A DNA stretch of 13,077 nt from Clostridia bacterium (GTDB lineage Bacteria; Bacillota; Clostridia; Oscillospirales; Acutalibacteraceae). Shown here piece after piece: positions 1-7,288 of this stretch. A model generated the notes under the pieces. The model ran no database searches. It saw only the letters and a list, made by a program, of their open reading frames with translations, and was not told where the DNA came from. The stretch lies in contig CAAGJJ010000004.1 in assembly GCA_900770165.1 (NCBI GenBank), positions 1 to 13,077 on the forward strand, in the 5' to 3' direction. Every line of letters starts with the position of its first letter. Positions within the stretch are counted from its first letter, which is position 1. The translations under genes and the position numbers were made by a program.

Positions 1-1010
1 AAATCGCATAGCTTAAATGCAGCTGTAAGTGCAGTATCAATAACTGCCGTCAGAAAATCACTTGATGTAGAATTCTGAATCGTTGACATGCTTGTCACAT
101 CTTCAAAATAAAACTGCTTGACATTAGCCGTTGCTCCAAGCATTTCCCTGTTCACAAATATCAGCTGATTATCAGTACACGCTACATAATCCACCGCTGT
201 AAGCGAGTCTACGCCGCCTGCATAAAAAAGAAGCTGCTCATCATCATCAATAAAGTACTTCTTAACCTGTGCATATATCTTATCACCAATCTTGGCTCTT
301 ATCTGGTCGTTGACCTCCTGCCTGTCAATCGTGAAATCCTGCTTTCCAAGGCACTCAAAATAATAATTAAGTGACATAAAATCCTGTCTGTAAGAACCTT
401 TAATGCTGATTGTAGTAAGCTTCACTCCGTTAATCATTACATTTGCAGCAGAATCATTAATCTCCATTACAAATGTATTGATATTGGCTGTCGGAATCTT
501 GCCCTTAACCCAGAAACTGCTGTCCTTCTCATATCTAAACTTAAATACGATGAAATCCTCAGTGATAACCATACCGGCGTCATTGCCATCTTTAACAAAA
601 ATGTGTGGAACTGCACCCTGCAAATCGACACCACCCTTATCAGCAAACTTCTTCATTGCCTTTTCATCAATGTATGGTGACATTGTAAGGCATGAAATGT
701 TAGGTCTGCTGCCAGGAAGCACAAGCATTTCATAATAATCCTTAGTAAACTTGTCAATCGCAGCCCTGTTGCCTTCGCCCCAGAACTTTGCACCGCCTTC
801 AGCATACTCTGCAGTAATACTCTCAATCAGCTTCGCTGAATATTCATTCACTTCCTGCTCCATAGCCGCTGTATAAGCCTGCTTCTCAGCTTTCTTCTGC
901 TCATTAGCCTCTTTCATCTTGCCATAAGTATCCATTGCTGAATCCTTCATTGCACCAGCTTTCTCTGCAGCCTTTCCTGCCGTTTCCTTTAACTTGTCCA
1001 TAAATCCCAT
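1..1010 (-). CDS. PH-like-domain protein, C-terminus cut off by the window edge
   Basis: An open reading frame of 336 codons runs off the left edge, so the end of the protein is missing. The start at 1010 (MGFMDKL) is chosen because a perfect AGGAGG (1019-1024) lies 8 bases upstream; an ATG two codons earlier at 1016 would leave only 2 bases. Residues 1 to about 70 are rich in Ala, Lys and Glu and look like an amphipathic helix or coiled coil. The middle is mixed beta-type sequence. Near residues 250-336 a stretch including DDEQLLFYAGG, TDNQLIFVNRE and FYFEDVTSM has the alternating pattern of bacterial PH-like (YokE/bPH type) domains. Such domains often bind membranes or partner proteins, but the family assignment is by pattern only. 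It lies 95 bases downstream of the zinc-ribbon gene on the same strand and may be the last gene of the operon. Its GC content (25 of 60 bases at 901-960) is far above that of the GTPase genes. Confidence 0.75.
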   Translation of the reverse strand, partial: MGFMDKLKETAGKAAEKAGAMKDSAMDTYGKMKEANEQKKAEKQAYTAAMEQEVNEYSAKLIESITAEYAEGGAKFWGEGNRAAIDKFTKDYYEMLVLPGSRPNISCLTMSPYIDEKAMKKFADKGGVDLQGAVPHIFVKDGNDAGMVITEDFIVFKFRYEKDSSFWVKGKIPTANINTFVMEINDSAANVMINGVKLTTISIKGSYRQDFMSLNYYFECLGKQDFTIDRQEVNDQIRAKIGDKIYAQVKKYFIDDDEQLLFYAGGVDSLTAVDYVACTDNQLIFVNREMLGATANVKQFYFEDVTSMSTIQNSTSSDFLTAVIDTALTAAFKLCD

Positions 1011-1033
1011 AGTCATATCCTCCTTTGGTTGTT

Positions 1034-1056
1034 CACTTTATTTGATGTTTAAAGTG
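1034..1056. promoter_or_regulatory. 7-bp inverted repeat upstream of the PH-like gene
   Basis: CACTTTA at 1034-1040 is matched by TAAAGTG at 1050-1056, with a 9-base loop. It sits just upstream of the AGGAGG of the PH-like gene. It could be an operator or a small hairpin in the leader or intercistronic RNA. It is AT-rich with no T-run, so it is not a convincing terminator. The rest of 1011-1105 shows no clear promoter on either strand. Confidence 0.3.
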
Positions 1057-1105
1057 TACCGCCGGAGGGTGACAGGATGTGGCAGAGTAAAATAAAGTTC
1101 AGATA

Positions 1106-1276
1106 TTATTTTTTCTTTTTTCGGATTAACTTTTTAAAAATGTTTACAGGTATTTCATTAATGCCCGGTATCCCTTTTTTTCCGCAATTAGGGCACCACA
1201 TCTGCCCTATATCAGGATTCCACGAATACTGTCTCAGACATATAGAGCAGGTTTTGTAGATTGGTTTTATTGTCAT
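1106..1276 (-). CDS. Small zinc-ribbon protein (56 aa)
   Basis: A 56-codon frame starts with ATG at 1276, with AAGGAG (1285-1290) at an ideal 8-base spacing, and ends with TAA at 1106-1108. The protein carries two CxxC knuckles: C10-x2-C13 (CSIC) and C28-x2-C31 (CPNC), 14 residues apart. Their arrangement fits a rubredoxin- or zinc-ribbon-type metal site. The tail (about residues 48-56) is strongly basic, ending in RKKKK, and could touch nucleic acid or acidic lipids. It begins 24 bases after the 829-aa gene and is most likely co-transcribed with it. Nothing shows its partner; a structural zinc ribbon that docks on one of the GTPases or on the 829-aa protein is a guess. The plus-strand frame over the same bases has no supporting ribosome binding site. 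Coding status is well supported by the start signal and the cysteine pattern; function is unknown. Confidence 0.8.
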   Translation of the reverse strand: MTIKPIYKTCSICLRQYSWNPDIGQMWCPNCGKKGIPGINEIPVNIFKKLIRKKKK

Positions 1277-1300
1277 GTTGGTTGCTCCTTGTATATGTTT

Positions 1301-3790
1301 TTATTTTTCATATCCTATTCGCTTTAATGTATCATGGTATAAATTTTCATATCCTTCAGTATTTATTTCAACACCATATCTTCTGCTTAAATCAACTACC
1401 ATCATGACATATATATCTTGGGCTTGCTGCAAGTTACCTTTTTTTATTTCTTTTACACTTGGTACGATATAATCTGACCACAAATCTGCATAAATTTTAT
1501 ATGCTTCTTCTTCACATTCTATTTTTTCTATTATCTTCGGTGCAATATTATAATATTCATCTACTAAAGCATTTCCTTCATCTGTATTCTTTATATGATC
1601 ATCTCTAAATTTACGCAAAAAATTTAATTCATCACAGTCTCTTCCTTTGTTTAATGCGCAACTTGCAGCAGTAGTTATAAAGCACCAACTGCTGCTTGAA
1701 CTTGATGAATATGAGCCATGATAATCTTCATCTTTATCATATTCATCCTCTTTATCCTTTTCACGAGTCTGAATCTTTGCTTTTACTCTTTTTTTAGCAT
1801 TTGTTACTGCCGGTATTACTTTAGCATTTACTTTATCATAACAGTTTAATGCCTTATCTAAATCCATTGTATTATATAATCCATACTCTGCTAAATATCC
1901 CTTGCAGAAATATGCCACATCACTTCCTCTGTTATATAATACAGCATGAACTTCTGATAAATTTCTATTAAGGCAGAAATTAATTACTGCCGTATACTCT
2001 CTATATTTTGCTAAATTTACTTTTTGAGAAATCATAGTCTCACACAATGCATATACAATTAGGTATACTGGATAACTTGAATAATATTCAGGATTCTCCA
2101 TAGGTTTACCTTTATAGCAGAAATACTCCCATATAACATTATTAAACAAAATATCAATTATATTCTGTATTCCACGGTTGTCACCTATTGCAGCAGCAAT
2201 CTTCAAATATGTTAATCGCTTATCACTTATACTTGTTATTTTCTCTCCAGCATAAGCTTCCTGCACCCCAATATCAAGGCATGCATCCGGATATAAAACA
2301 GAAGCTAATAATTTTTTCACTTCCATATTATCTCCATTTTCATCATACATCTTTTTATTTGCCATATCACAACCAAGCTGTACTGCCTTTAGCAAAGCCT
2401 TTTTATCATTACGAATCAAAGATAAATAATACCACTCTTTACCTGTTGTAACTCTGTCGCTTCCAAGACTATTAACCATGTTTTTTATGTCATTATTAAT
2501 ATCCTTTTCTTTCTGAAAATGCAATAACATTTTTGCACATTCCCAGTTCTTTATAATTGCATCATTATATTCTGGACATTCTATATTTTTTTTATTAATT
2601 GATTTGGAAAACGCTAACAATAAATCAGAGTATTTATATCCATAATCTAATATTCGTTTTATGCTTTCCTTTTCTTCCTGTTGATTAATATTAATTACAG
2701 AAAAATAATAAGTAAACATACAATCTTTCAAATATTCATTTAAAATATAATTATTCTTTGAAAAAGTTCTTTTGCTATTGAAATCTTCATCTATTGCTTT
2801 AATCTCTTCTTCTAATTCAAACAAAACACCATCAACTAATTCCTTATTTTTCTGATAATTTTTTATTTTTTCTGAAAAATGTTTACTCAAATTTTTTAAT
2901 ATATCATTCTCATTTCTTATAATATCATTTGTTAATTCATCTGAATTTTGAATTATATTTTTTATACTTTCATTATAATAACTTTCCAAAGGACAAATGG
3001 CGTATTTATATATATCATAAAAAGAAATTATTGCCATTTTATTTTCAAAAATCTCTTGAAAATTAATTTTTGTTATCAACTTAACATTATTATTTACAGT
3101 TAATTTCCTTGCCTTCTGATAATCCGAATTATTGTACAAAAGATATTTTACATTTTTTATGTATTCTGGTTTAATATGCTCTATTTCTTTTGAATTAGCT
3201 ACATATATTTTAGTAGTAATTAACTCATCATAAATTTGTGTCAATTGTTTATATGTATTATCTAGTAAATAACATTTTCCAGTATTCTTTAAAGGCAATC
3301 TTATTACAAAAAATTCAATAAGTTGATTTATTGCTACACCATTCTTCTTACTTTCAGAAAGGAGTAATTCAAATTCACTTTTATTAATTGAAACTTTTGT
3401 AAAAGATGATGTGACTATATCAATTTCTAATTCTATATTAGAGGAATCATTTATAATAATTGGTATCTCAGTTTTACAATCTTCTATCCATGAATAATTT
3501 CTAATATTAATCTGAGTTTTTATATAATCAATCAATTTGTTAGTATATTGCCCATATAAACATATTATTTCCTTATTAATTAACTCAGGATATATACTTA
3601 AACCATTAATAAACTTCAGCATCTGATTCAGACGCCCAGATAATTCCGGTGTACTCGGAAATTGAACCTGCTCCAGACATGAATACAACTCCTCATCTAC
3701 AAGATGATATAATTTATTCATCACATCAGTTTCTTTTACCTGCTCCCGCATAACTTTAGCTAAAACATTCAGATAGTTATCGGCTGTCAT
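1301..3790 (-). CDS. 829-aa GTPase-cassette partner with Sel1/TPR-like helices and C-terminal CFI-box
   Basis: The start ATG overlaps the TGA of the upstream GTPase gene (ATGA, 4 bases), with GAGGGGG (3801-3807) 10 bases away, so the two are translationally coupled. Residues 1-450 are mostly helical, very Asn/Lys/Ile-rich, and match no family I recognise. Residues about 450-665 look like degenerate Sel1/TPR-like repeats, for example CLDIGVQEAYAGEK followed by LTYLKIAAAIGDNRG, and later GYLAEYGLYNTMDLDKA; such repeats usually form protein-binding scaffolds. A charged segment (about 676-691) leads to a run of seven serines (695-701), then WCFITTAASCAL (702-712) and LRKFRDDHI (725-733). This matches the CFI-box C-terminal domain found at the end of otherwise unrelated bacterial proteins and suggested to act in sorting or targeting. 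No signal peptide, membrane span or intact P-loop is visible. Likely role, by inference: adaptor or effector of the three GTPases. Confidence 0.85.
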   Translation of the reverse strand: MTADNYLNVLAKVMREQVKETDVMNKLYHLVDEELYSCLEQVQFPSTPELSGRLNQMLKFINGLSIYPELINKEIICLYGQYTNKLIDYIKTQINIRNYSWIEDCKTEIPIIINDSSNIELEIDIVTSSFTKVSINKSEFELLLSESKKNGVAINQLIEFFVIRLPLKNTGKCYLLDNTYKQLTQIYDELITTKIYVANSKEIEHIKPEYIKNVKYLLYNNSDYQKARKLTVNNNVKLITKINFQEIFENKMAIISFYDIYKYAICPLESYYNESIKNIIQNSDELTNDIIRNENDILKNLSKHFSEKIKNYQKNKELVDGVLFELEEEIKAIDEDFNSKRTFSKNNYILNEYLKDCMFTYYFSVININQQEEKESIKRILDYGYKYSDLLLAFSKSINKKNIECPEYNDAIIKNWECAKMLLHFQKEKDINNDIKNMVNSLGSDRVTTGKEWYYLSLIRNDKKALLKAVQLGCDMANKKMYDENGDNMEVKKLLASVLYPDACLDIGVQEAYAGEKITSISDKRLTYLKIAAAIGDNRGIQNIIDILFNNVIWEYFCYKGKPMENPEYYSSYPVYLIVYALCETMISQKVNLAKYREYTAVINFCLNRNLSEVHAVLYNRGSDVAYFCKGYLAEYGLYNTMDLDKALNCYDKVNAKVIPAVTNAKKRVKAKIQTREKDKEDEYDKDEDYHGSYSSSSSSSWCFITTAASCALNKGRDCDELNFLRKFRDDHIKNTDEGNALVDEYYNIAPKIIEKIECEEEAYKIYADLWSDYIVPSVKEIKKGNLQQAQDIYVMMVVDLSRRYGVEINTEGYENLYHDTLKRIGYEK

Positions 3791-5055
3791 TTGATATTAT
3801 CCCCCTCGTCACTTATTATAGAATGTATTTCTTTCACTAAATAATCAAATTCACCAGATGCTTCCTCTATTTTATCGAGCCTGATGTTTTCATATTTCCA
3901 AAGTCTTGCTATCGATTGAACAGAAGTTATGTCTTTAACATTTTTTAAAATATCAAAATATTTTTTCTTTTCTTTTAATGTTTTTTGTTTTTCTTTTAAA
4001 ATATCTTTATGTATATCATCTGCTATTAAATTAATCTGTTCTATAATATCATTATTGTTTTTATTATTTTTTTCAACTTCTGCAAGAAATTCCTTTATAC
4101 TGTTACTAAAATACTCTTTATTTTCATTTGCAGAAAATGCTGTTACTGCATAACAATCTATTCCCTCATTTTTTATAGTTTCCCTTGCATTATTAATAAC
4201 CTTATGTATTTCATTTGGAGTCCTCTTATCTGCCTTTGTAAAAACAACAAGTATTTTATTAGATAAATGCAAACTTCTTATAAAATCTAAATCTTCTTTT
4301 GTTATTGTACCTTTTGTAATATCTACCAGCCAGATTAAATAATCCGTCATTGACAATTTTTCATGAGCTTTTTGTCTGTCACTTGTCCTCTCTCTTATAT
4401 TATCATCAATATCCATCTTAGAATATCCCGGCGTATCAAGCAAAACTATACTACTATCTATATTATATGTTTTTGACTTGATAATTATATTTTCTAATAT
4501 TGTTGAAAACCCTATTTGATATTTATTGTAAAACTCATGTGATAAAGCTTTCATAGCCTCATTACTTAAATTTACAGAATAACCAAATTTAGTATTGGCT
4601 TGTATTTTATCAAAATCTGCTTGCGTAATATATGAAGGTACTGATGTTGTAGGATTTTGATCAACTGGTAAAATATTATCTATACCTGTAATCGCATTTA
4701 TAAATTTTGATTTGCCAGCACTAAATCTTCCTCCCAGACTCACAACATGCTTTCCTCTCAGAATATCTGATGTCCCAAATTCCATTAATCGTTCCAGTAG
4801 CATTTCTAATTTTCTTTGTTGCTCAAACATATCAGGAATATCGCATTCATTCATAAGCTGAAAAACTTTCTTTAATTCATCACTTATATGTAACAATTCT
4901 ACTTTTTTTGTTTTCTTCCCATTATGAACAAGCTGAGAAATAAGCTGTACTGCTTTCTTACTATCAGATATATATATATTATCGTTTTCTAATTGAATAG
5001 ACTCTGTTAAATCATCTAAAGTTTCATCATTTTCATCTATATCAAACAACGGCAT
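3787..5055 (-). CDS. Dynamin-like GTPase, short form (422 aa), third in cassette
   Basis: The G-domain motifs are complete: G1 GGRFSAGKS at 108-116, a G2 threonine in NPTTSVP (134-140), G3 DTPG at 207-210, G4 TKAD at 273-276, and a G5-like AFSA at 306-309. The GRFSAGKS...LP...NPTTS...DTPG pattern is characteristic of bacterial dynamin-like (LeoA/BDLP-type) proteins. About 100 N-terminal residues precede the G domain, beginning with a very acidic stretch (FDIDENDETLDDLTES). Only about 110 residues follow it (Lys/Asn-rich, coiled-coil-like), so this protein lacks the long stalk and paddle of a full dynamin and has no membrane span. It probably works as a partner of the two larger GTPases. Start 5055 has AAGGAG (5063-5068) at 7 bases, inside the upstream gene, which it overlaps by 14 bases. 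Its own end overlaps the 829-aa gene by 4 bases. Confidence 0.9.
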   Translation of the reverse strand: MPLFDIDENDETLDDLTESIQLENDNIYISDSKKAVQLISQLVHNGKKTKKVELLHISDELKKVFQLMNECDIPDMFEQQRKLEMLLERLMEFGTSDILRGKHVVSLGGRFSAGKSKFINAITGIDNILPVDQNPTTSVPSYITQADFDKIQANTKFGYSVNLSNEAMKALSHEFYNKYQIGFSTILENIIIKSKTYNIDSSIVLLDTPGYSKMDIDDNIRERTSDRQKAHEKLSMTDYLIWLVDITKGTITKEDLDFIRSLHLSNKILVVFTKADKRTPNEIHKVINNARETIKNEGIDCYAVTAFSANENKEYFSNSIKEFLAEVEKNNKNNNDIIEQINLIADDIHKDILKEKQKTLKEKKKYFDILKNVKDITSVQSIARLWKYENIRLDKIEEASGEFDYLVKEIHSIISDEGDNIK

Positions 5056-7288
5056 TTTTAGTCTCCTTAAATTTTATAATATACTCCTCTAATCTTTGAG
5101 CAAACTCTTTGTTTAAATTTATATATTTTTCCTGTTCCTCCATTTGTACTAATAACTTGTTAATATCATTTGAAAATCTCTTTTCTAATTCACTTGAAAA
5201 ATTCTGTGATTCTTCTTTCATTATGTTACTAATTGTCTGACCATTTTCTATTATCTTTTGATCATATTCTGATTTTATCCTTCTTAAATAATCCTCCTGT
5301 AAACTACTAAGTTCATATATTTCATCATTTTCTGCATATCCTTTAATAAATCTTGAATTTAACATATCAATGTATTTGTTTACATCAACCTCAATCTTTG
5401 GTAAAGTTAATTTCATCAAAAGTTTTTCAACAGGATTTAGAATATCATCTTGTTTATAATCAGTATTTCCAGCTTTAAATGCTTCCATTATTATTTCTTT
5501 AAGTTGCCTAATAAATCCATCTTTATCAAACAAATTGGTAAATTCATCATTTACTATCTTTATACATTCTGCCCCATAATTCTGGATATTAAGTTTAACT
5601 TTAGAAGTAGAGGCTTTTTTTGTTATAATTGTCTCATGAACAATATCTTTACGCAACCCAAAAACTCCAGCTTTAACTGTGTATGTATTTTCTGATGTTT
5701 CTGTATCAGTTTTAAATGAACTGTGATTTTCCATTATCTGTGACAAAATACTTTTTGTTGATATAAGTTTTTTTTCACATGTCATTCCAGCTATTTCGAA
5801 AAGTCCTGAAATTTTTGCCCGAGACATAATTAAAGCTTCTTTTATTCTCTGTGATTTTTCTTCCACTTCGTCTTTTGACATATTTCTTAATTTAATGTTG
5901 TTTGTTTCAACATAAGTCTTGACATTGTATAAAACTTTAGAAAAATTATCAGCTGCATTCTCAATTAATTTGCTATCATTTTCTGCAATTATTTGTTCTT
6001 TTCTTTCTAAGATAGAATTCAATTCTTTCTTAACTTCATTTATACCTGAAATTGTTTCAAGATATTTGTTCTCGAATCCTGAATACTCTTTAAGCTGTTC
6101 ATAGACTTTTTCCTCTTCTTCAGTAAATTGAATTTTATTTTTTAATTTTTTATTTAAAACATAACACATAGAAGAAATATACAATCTATTAGATTTTTCA
6201 ATCTTCGCAATAATTGGATTACTATGTCCAAACTCCTTTATAATTTCCATATTTTTGGTAAAGGTTTTTTCGCAGGCAATTTTAGTCTTTTTCGCTTTTT
6301 CAAGGAAATTTCCCCCTTTGTCGTCAGTAATTCCATCATCAAATCTGCTTCCCACAACTATAACTTCATCTACTCCCGCACTAGGCAGACTATTTATCAT
6401 TAAGTTAATTGTATCAGCTGGTAAAAATTCACATACACTTGATAACAAGAATACAACATCACAATTATGTAATTCTTCTTTTGTTTTCTGACCTCTTGAA
6501 ACAACCGGGTCACATAATCCTGGAGTATCAATTATTTCGATTCCTCTAAGATTTTTATTGTCAACCATTAATTCTACATTTTTTACTATTGAAGTAAATT
6601 TACCATTTGCAGCAATATAGTCATTCAATTGTGAAATGATATCGCCCTTTAACTCTACATATTCACCTAAATATTTCAATACACTTTTTGAAGAAGCCAT
6701 TTTTTTTAATTCAACAGCAGATAATACTCGTTCTTCTCTATAATCCACTCTAAATCTTTTAATTTCGAATTCATCTCTGCTAAACATCTTTCTTGGTTGA
6801 TTATTTCTAATTTCATTACTTTTATTTCTTTCATTGTTTTTCCTTTCATTTTTATTGTTTTCAAATTGAATACAATAATCCTTATATGCTTCATTAAGTT
6901 TTTCTTCATATATTTCAACATTGCGTTCTATCTGATTCCAATCATCTTTATCAAAAAAATGAATAACTGCCTTTGGCGTATCAGAATAAGATATTTTTGT
7001 CAATGTCGCAGTTGACGGAGTAATTGCTTTAGGCAGATACTGTTCTCCATCAAATAGTAAAGCATTTAAAAATGATGATTTGCCAGCTTTAACTGCTCCT
7101 ATAATTCCAATAACTAATTTTCTGTTACCTTCTGCAGCTCTCTGTAAATTACTCTTCAGTTTATTATTAATATTAATATAATCGTTCAAATAACCTGAAT
7201 CATATAATTCTTTGTTCTGTTGATTTTCCATTATCTCCTGACAACTTTTGATTATATCAAATATTTGTTTTTTCTTTTCGTTACTCAT
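5042..7288 (-). CDS. Dynamin-like GTPase, large (748 aa), second in cassette
   Basis: The start is placed at 7288 (MSNEKKK) because GGAGG at 7295-7299 lies 6 bases upstream; a start 8 codons earlier has no such site. The N-terminal G domain has G1 GAVKAGKS at 64-71, a G2 region ITPSTATLT (89-97), and G3 DTPG at 254-257. At the usual G4 position there is VVGSRFDD (311-318) in place of N/TKxD, so guanine recognition may be altered. An Asn/Lys/Glu-rich, low-complexity insertion (about 143-164) lies between G2 and G3. Residues about 430-748 are long, charged helices typical of the dynamin stalk, with coiled-coil-like ends; no clear membrane span is visible. Such proteins bind GTP and assemble on membranes or on each other. 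Its first 8 bases overlap the upstream GTPase gene (ATGAGTAA), and its last 14 overlap the next one. Family is secure; substrate and trigger are unknown. Confidence 0.92.
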   Translation of the reverse strand: MSNEKKKQIFDIIKSCQEIMENQQNKELYDSGYLNDYININNKLKSNLQRAAEGNRKLVIGIIGAVKAGKSSFLNALLFDGEQYLPKAITPSTATLTKISYSDTPKAVIHFFDKDDWNQIERNVEIYEEKLNEAYKDYCIQFENNKNERKNNERNKSNEIRNNQPRKMFSRDEFEIKRFRVDYREERVLSAVELKKMASSKSVLKYLGEYVELKGDIISQLNDYIAANGKFTSIVKNVELMVDNKNLRGIEIIDTPGLCDPVVSRGQKTKEELHNCDVVFLLSSVCEFLPADTINLMINSLPSAGVDEVIVVGSRFDDGITDDKGGNFLEKAKKTKIACEKTFTKNMEIIKEFGHSNPIIAKIEKSNRLYISSMCYVLNKKLKNKIQFTEEEEKVYEQLKEYSGFENKYLETISGINEVKKELNSILERKEQIIAENDSKLIENAADNFSKVLYNVKTYVETNNIKLRNMSKDEVEEKSQRIKEALIMSRAKISGLFEIAGMTCEKKLISTKSILSQIMENHSSFKTDTETSENTYTVKAGVFGLRKDIVHETIITKKASTSKVKLNIQNYGAECIKIVNDEFTNLFDKDGFIRQLKEIIMEAFKAGNTDYKQDDILNPVEKLLMKLTLPKIEVDVNKYIDMLNSRFIKGYAENDEIYELSSLQEDYLRRIKSEYDQKIIENGQTISNIMKEESQNFSSELEKRFSNDINKLLVQMEEQEKYINLNKEFAQRLEEYIIKFKETKNAVV

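Noticed and set aside
403..735. 110-codon plus-strand frame
   Set aside because: It is a shadow of the PH-like gene; that gene has the AGGAGG site and a continuous frame to the window edge.
1077..1259. 60-codon plus-strand frame
   Set aside because: It is antisense to the zinc-ribbon gene, which has an ideal AAGGAG start and two CxxC motifs; this frame has neither.
2860..4080. T-rich tracts resembling terminators or repeats
   Set aside because: They are the complement of Lys/Asn/Phe codon runs within coding sequence and have no GC-rich stems.
6706..6921. 71-codon minus-strand frame inside the second GTPase gene
   Set aside because: It is a frame-shifted shadow over the low-complexity Asn/Lys/Glu region; the main frame continues with intact G motifs on both sides.
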